Assembly (NCBI RefSeq): GCF_017876165.1
Contig: NZ_JAGINQ010000005.1
Span: forward strand, 62,001 to 126,000
Reading direction: 5' to 3'
DNA length: 64,000 nt
DNA from: Azospirillum soli
GTDB taxonomy: Bacteria > Pseudomonadota > Alphaproteobacteria > Azospirillales > Azospirillaceae
Made by a program: the position numbers and the translations under genes. Below are positions 60,423-64,000 of the stretch, one piece after another (the first letter of the stretch is position 1; every line of letters starts with the position of its first letter). The notes under the pieces are model-generated. The model was not told the DNA's origin. It searched no databases and saw only the letters and a list, made by a program, of their open reading frames with translations.

Positions 60423-61157
60423 ATGACCAGCAACGGCATGCCCCACCCCGCGCTGTCCCCGAATTCAACCTTGTCCATCGTCCTGGCGGATCCGAACAGC
60501 CTGACGCGGGACTGCTTCGCGCTCAGCCTCGGCACCCTGTGCGAGGACATGGCCGTGCATCCCGTCCCGTCCCTGAAGGACGTGGGCATGGCGGTCGGTC
60601 GCGCCGAAGGGGGCGAGGTCGTTCTGTACAACATCGGTTCCGAACCGCTTCAGGGCACCGTCGCGGCCGACGTCAAGGCGGCCGTGTCGGCGCTGCACCC
60701 GCTGCCGCTGGTCATCATCTCCGACCGCGACGACATCGACATGATTTTGGAAAGCCTGCGCCTTGGCGTGCGCGGCTACATCGTGTCCAGCCTCGGCCTG
60801 GGCGTGACGCTGGAGGCAATCCGGCTGGTCGCGGCCGGGGGGACCTTCGTGCCGGCCACCTCGCTGCATAAGCTTTCCCAACCGGCAGTGCACCGCAACG
60901 GTTCAGCCGGCGCGCCGCCGTTGCCGCAGGACAGCATCGGCGGCCTGACGCCGCGCGAAATGGCCGTGCTGAACTGCCTGCGCGAGGGCAAGTCGAACAA
61001 GATCATCGCCTACCAGCTGGGCATGTGCGAGAACACGGCGAAGGCCCATGTCCGCAATGTCCTAAAGAAGCTGGGCGCGACCAACCGCACCGAGGCGGCC
61101 TATCTGGCGCACACCCACCAGATGGGCGGCACGCCGCCGAGCAGCAAACAGCATTGA
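60423..61157 (+). CDS. NarL/LuxR-type regulator with degenerate receiver (second copy)
   Basis: A 244-residue protein starting at the ATG after GGAGGG. The receiver (SIVLADPNSLTRDCFALSL) reads EVVLYNIGSEP where the phosphoacceptor Asp should be. The C-terminal HTH is GLTPREMAVLNCLREGKSNK with HVRNVLKKLGATNRTEAAYL. It is a close paralog of the regulator at 57361. Related two-helix paralogs suggest competition or heterodimerisation on similar DNA sites. Targets may include the adjacent EPS genes, but nothing in the sequence proves it. Confidence 0.88.
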   Translation: MTSNGMPHPALSPNSTLSIVLADPNSLTRDCFALSLGTLCEDMAVHPVPSLKDVGMAVGRAEGGEVVLYNIGSEPLQGTVAADVKAAVSALHPLPLVIISDRDDIDMILESLRLGVRGYIVSSLGLGVTLEAIRLVAAGGTFVPATSLHKLSQPAVHRNGSAGAPPLPQDSIGGLTPREMAVLNCLREGKSNKIIAYQLGMCENTAKAHVRNVLKKLGATNRTEAAYLAHTHQMGGTPPSSKQH

Positions 61158-61182
61158 GACGCTGTTCGCGGATGCCGGCCAC

Positions 61183-62700
61183 TTACGTTCCGGCGACCTC
61201 GGCCATGGCAACCTTCATGCCCTTGCCCAGAATGGTGGCTAGATGGTGGGCCGTGCGGTGGGCGAGGCCGGGGATGCGGGTCAGATCCTCGCCCCACAGC
61301 GCGGCGTCGGCCAGCACCGTGTCCACCAGCGCCTTCGGATCCTTGCCGTGCGTCGCCCAGGCGGCGCTGAGCGTGGCGATGACCGCGGCGTTGTCCTGAA
61401 TGGGGTAGGGGCCGGCGTCGCGCGTGCCGGTGTAGGCGCCGTTCACCGTCTCGCCTTGATAGAAGCGCAGCAGCGCCGCCAGGGAGAAGGATAGGCCGGA
61501 GGGAGCCTCGCCGTGCTTGGCGACGAAGTCCTTCAGGCTGGGCAGAACGCGCACCTGCCACTTGGACACGGAATTCAGCGCGATGGAGATCAGCTCGTGC
61601 CGGATGTACGGGTTGCCGAAGCGCTCCATGATCGTCGCGGCGTACTGCTGCCGCTCGGCCTCCGGCAGGGGGACGAAGGGAACGATCTCGTCGAACATCA
61701 CCCTGTTCAGGTAGGCCGAGACGGTCGGGTCGTCCATCATCGACTTCACGGTGTCCAGCCCCGCGCCATAGGCGGCCAGCGCGCTGGCGGTGTGGGCGCC
61801 GTTCAGGATGCGCACCTTGCGGGTGCGGTAGGGCTGGAGGTCGTCGGTCCACACCACGTTCAGCCCCGCCTTATGCAGCGGGAATTCGTCGGCGAGTTTG
61901 GGGGCGAGCGCCGCCGGGGCTTCGATCACCCAGACATGGAAGGGCTCTCCGGCGACGGCCAGCGGATCCTCATAGCCCCACTTGGCCGCCAGTGCCGCCG
62001 CCTCGTCGCGCGGGTAGCCGGGGACGATGCGGTCCACCAGCGTGTTCAGGAAGTGGTTGTGCTGCTCCACCCACGCGGCGAAGCCCGCCTCCAGGCCCCA
62101 GCGTTTGGCGTGCGCCAGAACGATGCGCTTCAGGTTGGTGCCGTTCGCCTCGATCAGCTCGCAGGGCAGGAAGACGAGGCCGCTTTCGGCCGTGCCGCCC
62201 AGCGCCTTGTAGCGGGCATGCAGCAGCGCCGCGACCTTGGCCGGGAAGCTGGTCTGGCAGGCGCCGGGGGTGTAGGGCTCCTCGGCGTCGGCGATGCCGG
62301 CTTCGGTGGTGTTGGAGACGAAGAAGCGGAGCGCGGGCGAGGTGGCGTGGCCCAGCATCCGCTCCCAGTCCGCATAGGGGTTCAGCGCGTCGGACACGCA
62401 GCTGACGACCCGCCGCGCCTCGACCTCGCGGCCCTGCTCGATGCCGCGCAGCAGGACGGTGTAGAGTCCCTCCTGCCCCTTCAGCAGGCCGGCGATGCCC
62501 TGGTCGAGCGGCTGCGCCACCGCGACGCCGGCCGTCATCAGGCCCTGGCCGTTGGCGACGTCCACCATCCAATCGACGAAGCCGCGCAGGAAGTTGCCGT
62601 CGCCCACCTGAAGGATGGTGACGGGGAGCACCGGCGCGCCTGCGGTGTGCGCCACGTCGAGCGCGCCGCTGGAAAGCCGTTCACGGGTCAGAAGGGACAT
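61183..62700 (-). CDS. uxaB: Tagaturonate reductase (mannitol dehydrogenase family)
   Basis: A 505-residue long-chain polyol dehydrogenase family protein: PVTILQVGDGNFLRGFVDWM (NAD-binding start), FFVSNTTEAGIA, LVFLPCELIEANG, and the catalytic KVRILNGAHTASALAAYGAG. It converts tagaturonate to altronate in galacturonate catabolism. The neighbouring KDPG aldolase and GntR regulator fit hexuronate use. Fructuronate reductase (UxuB) is the main alternative; the N-terminal pattern favours UxaB. Confidence 0.85.
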   Translation of the reverse strand: MSLLTRERLSSGALDVAHTAGAPVLPVTILQVGDGNFLRGFVDWMVDVANGQGLMTAGVAVAQPLDQGIAGLLKGQEGLYTVLLRGIEQGREVEARRVVSCVSDALNPYADWERMLGHATSPALRFFVSNTTEAGIADAEEPYTPGACQTSFPAKVAALLHARYKALGGTAESGLVFLPCELIEANGTNLKRIVLAHAKRWGLEAGFAAWVEQHNHFLNTLVDRIVPGYPRDEAAALAAKWGYEDPLAVAGEPFHVWVIEAPAALAPKLADEFPLHKAGLNVVWTDDLQPYRTRKVRILNGAHTASALAAYGAGLDTVKSMMDDPTVSAYLNRVMFDEIVPFVPLPEAERQQYAATIMERFGNPYIRHELISIALNSVSKWQVRVLPSLKDFVAKHGEAPSGLSFSLAALLRFYQGETVNGAYTGTRDAGPYPIQDNAAVIATLSAAWATHGKDPKALVDTVLADAALWGEDLTRIPGLAHRTAHHLATILGKGMKVAMAEVAGT

Positions 62701-62734
62701 GGGAGGAATCCTAGGGCAAAGGGGCGCGTACGAG

Positions 62735-63373
62735 TCAGGCCTGCGGGCAGAGGGCGGAGGCCTCGCGGGCCAGACGCTCGATCTCGCTCCAGCGCCGCTC
62801 CTTGACGGCGTCGGCCGGGGTCAGCCACGTGCCGCCGAGCGCGAAGACGTTGGGCAGCGACAGAATCTCGCGGACGTTCTCCGCCTTGATGCCGCCGGTC
62901 GGGCAGAAGCGCACCTCGGGGATCAGCGGGGCCATGCCCTTCAGCGCCGGGGCGCCGCCGTTCAGCATGGCAGGGAAGAACTTCAGCTCGCGAAAGCCGT
63001 GCTCCCAGGCCATCAGCGCCTCCGACACCGTGGCGATGCCCGGCAGGTACGGCAGGCCGGTGGCCTTGGCGGCGGCGGCGAGCTTGTCGGTCAGGCCGGG
63101 GCTGACGAGAAAGCGGGCTCCGGCGTCGCGGGCCTGGGCGAACTGCTCCGGCCGGATCAGCGTGCCGAAGCCGACGAGGGCCTCCGGCACCTTGGCCGCG
63201 ATGGCCTCGGCGCAGGCGAGCGCCTTCGGCGTGCGCAGCGTCACCTCCAGCGTGGTCAGGCCGCCGGCGACCAGCGCCTGGGCCAGCGGCACGGCTTCGG
63301 CCGGATCGTCCAGCACCAGCACCGGAACGATGCGCGGGCCGGACAGGGACGGTTCAAGAAGCGGAAGAGTCAT
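62735..63373 (-). CDS. eda: KDPG/KHG aldolase
   Basis: A 212-residue class I aldolase starting MTLPLLEPSLSGPRIVPVLV, with TTLEVTLRTPKALACAEAIA, VGFGTL, ARFLVSPGLT, the Schiff-base Lys in LKFFPAMLNGG and CPTGGI. It splits 2-keto-3-deoxy-6-phosphogluconate into pyruvate and glyceraldehyde-3-phosphate, the last step of hexuronate and Entner-Doudoroff catabolism. ATG 63373 was chosen because the longer frame lacks an RBS. It is 34 bases from uxaB. Confidence 0.93.
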   Translation of the reverse strand: MTLPLLEPSLSGPRIVPVLVLDDPAEAVPLAQALVAGGLTTLEVTLRTPKALACAEAIAAKVPEALVGFGTLIRPEQFAQARDAGARFLVSPGLTDKLAAAAKATGLPYLPGIATVSEALMAWEHGFRELKFFPAMLNGGAPALKGMAPLIPEVRFCPTGGIKAENVREILSLPNVFALGGTWLTPADAVKERRWSEIERLAREASALCPQA

Positions 63374-63402
63374 GGTCGGTCCTACCCTCTCGTATTGGTC
63401 GT

Positions 63403-64000
63403 TCATCCCTGTGCTTCGCGGCCATCCATCAGGGAGCCGGAAAAGTACAGGGGCGTGGCGTGGCGGATGTCGTCGATGGTGATCTGAAGATTGTCGAGAT
63501 GGTCGGCGATGGCGCGTTCGGCGCGGTCGGGGTCATGGCTGGATATCGCGTCCACGATGGCCTCGTGTTCGGCGATCACCACGCCCATGCGTCCCGTCAC
63601 CGGCAGGGTCAGGCGGCGGCAGCGGTCCACCTGCACCTTGACCTGCTGGATGACCGTCCAGAATCCGGGATAGCCGGCGATCTCCGCGATCAGCGTGTGG
63701 AACGCCTCGTCGGCCTGATGGAATCCGTCACGGTCCCCGGCAGCATCGACCTCCTTCTGGCGCTCCACGCAGGCGCGCAACGTGACGATCTGGCTGCGGG
63801 TCGCGCGCTCGGCGGCATAGCGGACCGTGGCCTGCTCCAACGCCTTGCGGATGACGCTGGCCTCCGGCAGAACGCCGAGCGGGATGCGCGACACGAAGGT
63901 GCCCGACTGCGGGAAAATCTCGACCAGCCCCTCGTCGGCCAGCCGGAGGATGGCTTCGCGCACCGGCGTGCGGCTGACGCCGTAGTCCTGCGCAATCAGC
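63403..64000 (-). CDS. GntR/FadR-family regulator (cut by window edge)
   Basis: Continues beyond the right edge. The visible part includes the end of the winged-helix domain (SRTPVREAILRLADEGLVEI, FVSRIPLG) and an FCD effector domain (EAFHTLIAEIAGYPGFW, EHEAIVDAISSHDPDRAERA with His metal ligands). In hexuronate operons such regulators (UxuR/ExuR type) respond to uronates and repress the neighbouring genes. It lies 29 bases upstream of eda, likely one operon. Confidence 0.9.
   Translation of the reverse strand, partial: LIAQDYGVSRTPVREAILRLADEGLVEIFPQSGTFVSRIPLGVLPEASVIRKALEQATVRYAAERATRSQIVTLRACVERQKEVDAAGDRDGFHQADEAFHTLIAEIAGYPGFWTVIQQVKVQVDRCRRLTLPVTGRMGVVIAEHEAIVDAISSHDPDRAERAIADHLDNLQITIDDIRHATPLYFSGSLMDGREAQG

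Overview
The window is high-GC DNA whose gene styles (paired LuxR/NarL and Crp/Fnr regulators, Wzy-type polysaccharide genes, cytochrome c pairs, hexuronate catabolism) suggest an alphaproteobacterium, most likely of the Rhodospirillales/Azospirillum type. That placement is inferred from protein character, not from a marker gene. No rRNA, tRNA, CRISPR array or intact insertion sequence was seen. Start codons were re-chosen by ribosome binding site (RBS), overlap and domain boundaries, so many genes are shorter than their longest open frame.

Layout. 1-3.0 kb: a SrfA-like fragment coupled to a von Willebrand A membrane protein, plus a protein with a caspase-like His/Cys signature. 3.2-5.2 kb: dxs, followed by a cluster of ATTGTGCA repeats. 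5.6-9.1 kb: small exported or unknown proteins, a Crp/Fnr regulator and a methyltransferase. 9.1-12.4 kb: a leftward operon with an Fnr-type regulator, two small c-type cytochromes, a host-attachment-family protein, a small conserved protein and a zinc alcohol dehydrogenase. 12.6-14.9 kb: three tandem tail-collar proteins and a GNAT acetyltransferase. 15.4-21.2 kb: a compact biosynthetic cluster of the lasso-peptide type: ABC exporter (D), PqqD-like leader binder (B1), transglutaminase-like protease (B2), HPr-kinase-like protein (K) and asparagine-synthetase-like cyclase (C). A 47-residue precursor ending in Ser lies convergent to C.

21.5-56.5 kb is a large exopolysaccharide locus. It holds a UDP-GlcNAc(3NAc)A branch (WbpA, a WbpB-WbpD fusion, WbpE), a second nucleotide-sugar dehydrogenase and an epimerase. 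It also holds an initiating phosphoglycosyltransferase, two glycosyltransferases, a nucleotidyltransferase and a second aminotransferase. A Wzc-type tyrosine autokinase, Wzx flippase and Wzy/ligase-like polymerase supply assembly and export. Possible tailoring enzymes are an AsnB-type amidotransferase, two ATP-grasp ligases, a methyltransferase, a FemAB/CelD-like GNAT protein, a polysaccharide deacetylase, WbqC and a ceramidase-like hydrolase. Three related right-handed beta-helix proteins sit at 21.5, 45.6 and 54.3 kb, two of them with CBM60-like modules. No Wza-type outer-membrane exporter is present. Several transcription units carry a TAAGAT-type promoter element.

56.9-61.2 kb holds three NarL/LuxR-like regulators with degenerate receiver domains, one lacking a DNA-binding domain. 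61.2-64.0 kb holds hexuronate catabolism: tagaturonate reductase, KDPG aldolase and a GntR regulator cut by the window edge.

The most notable system is the putative C-terminally phosphorylated lasso peptide cluster at 15.4-21.2 kb. Secondary points are the shared EPS promoter element, the block of six back-to-back palindromes at 44.35-44.52 kb, and the paralogous beta-helix/CBM60 proteins.
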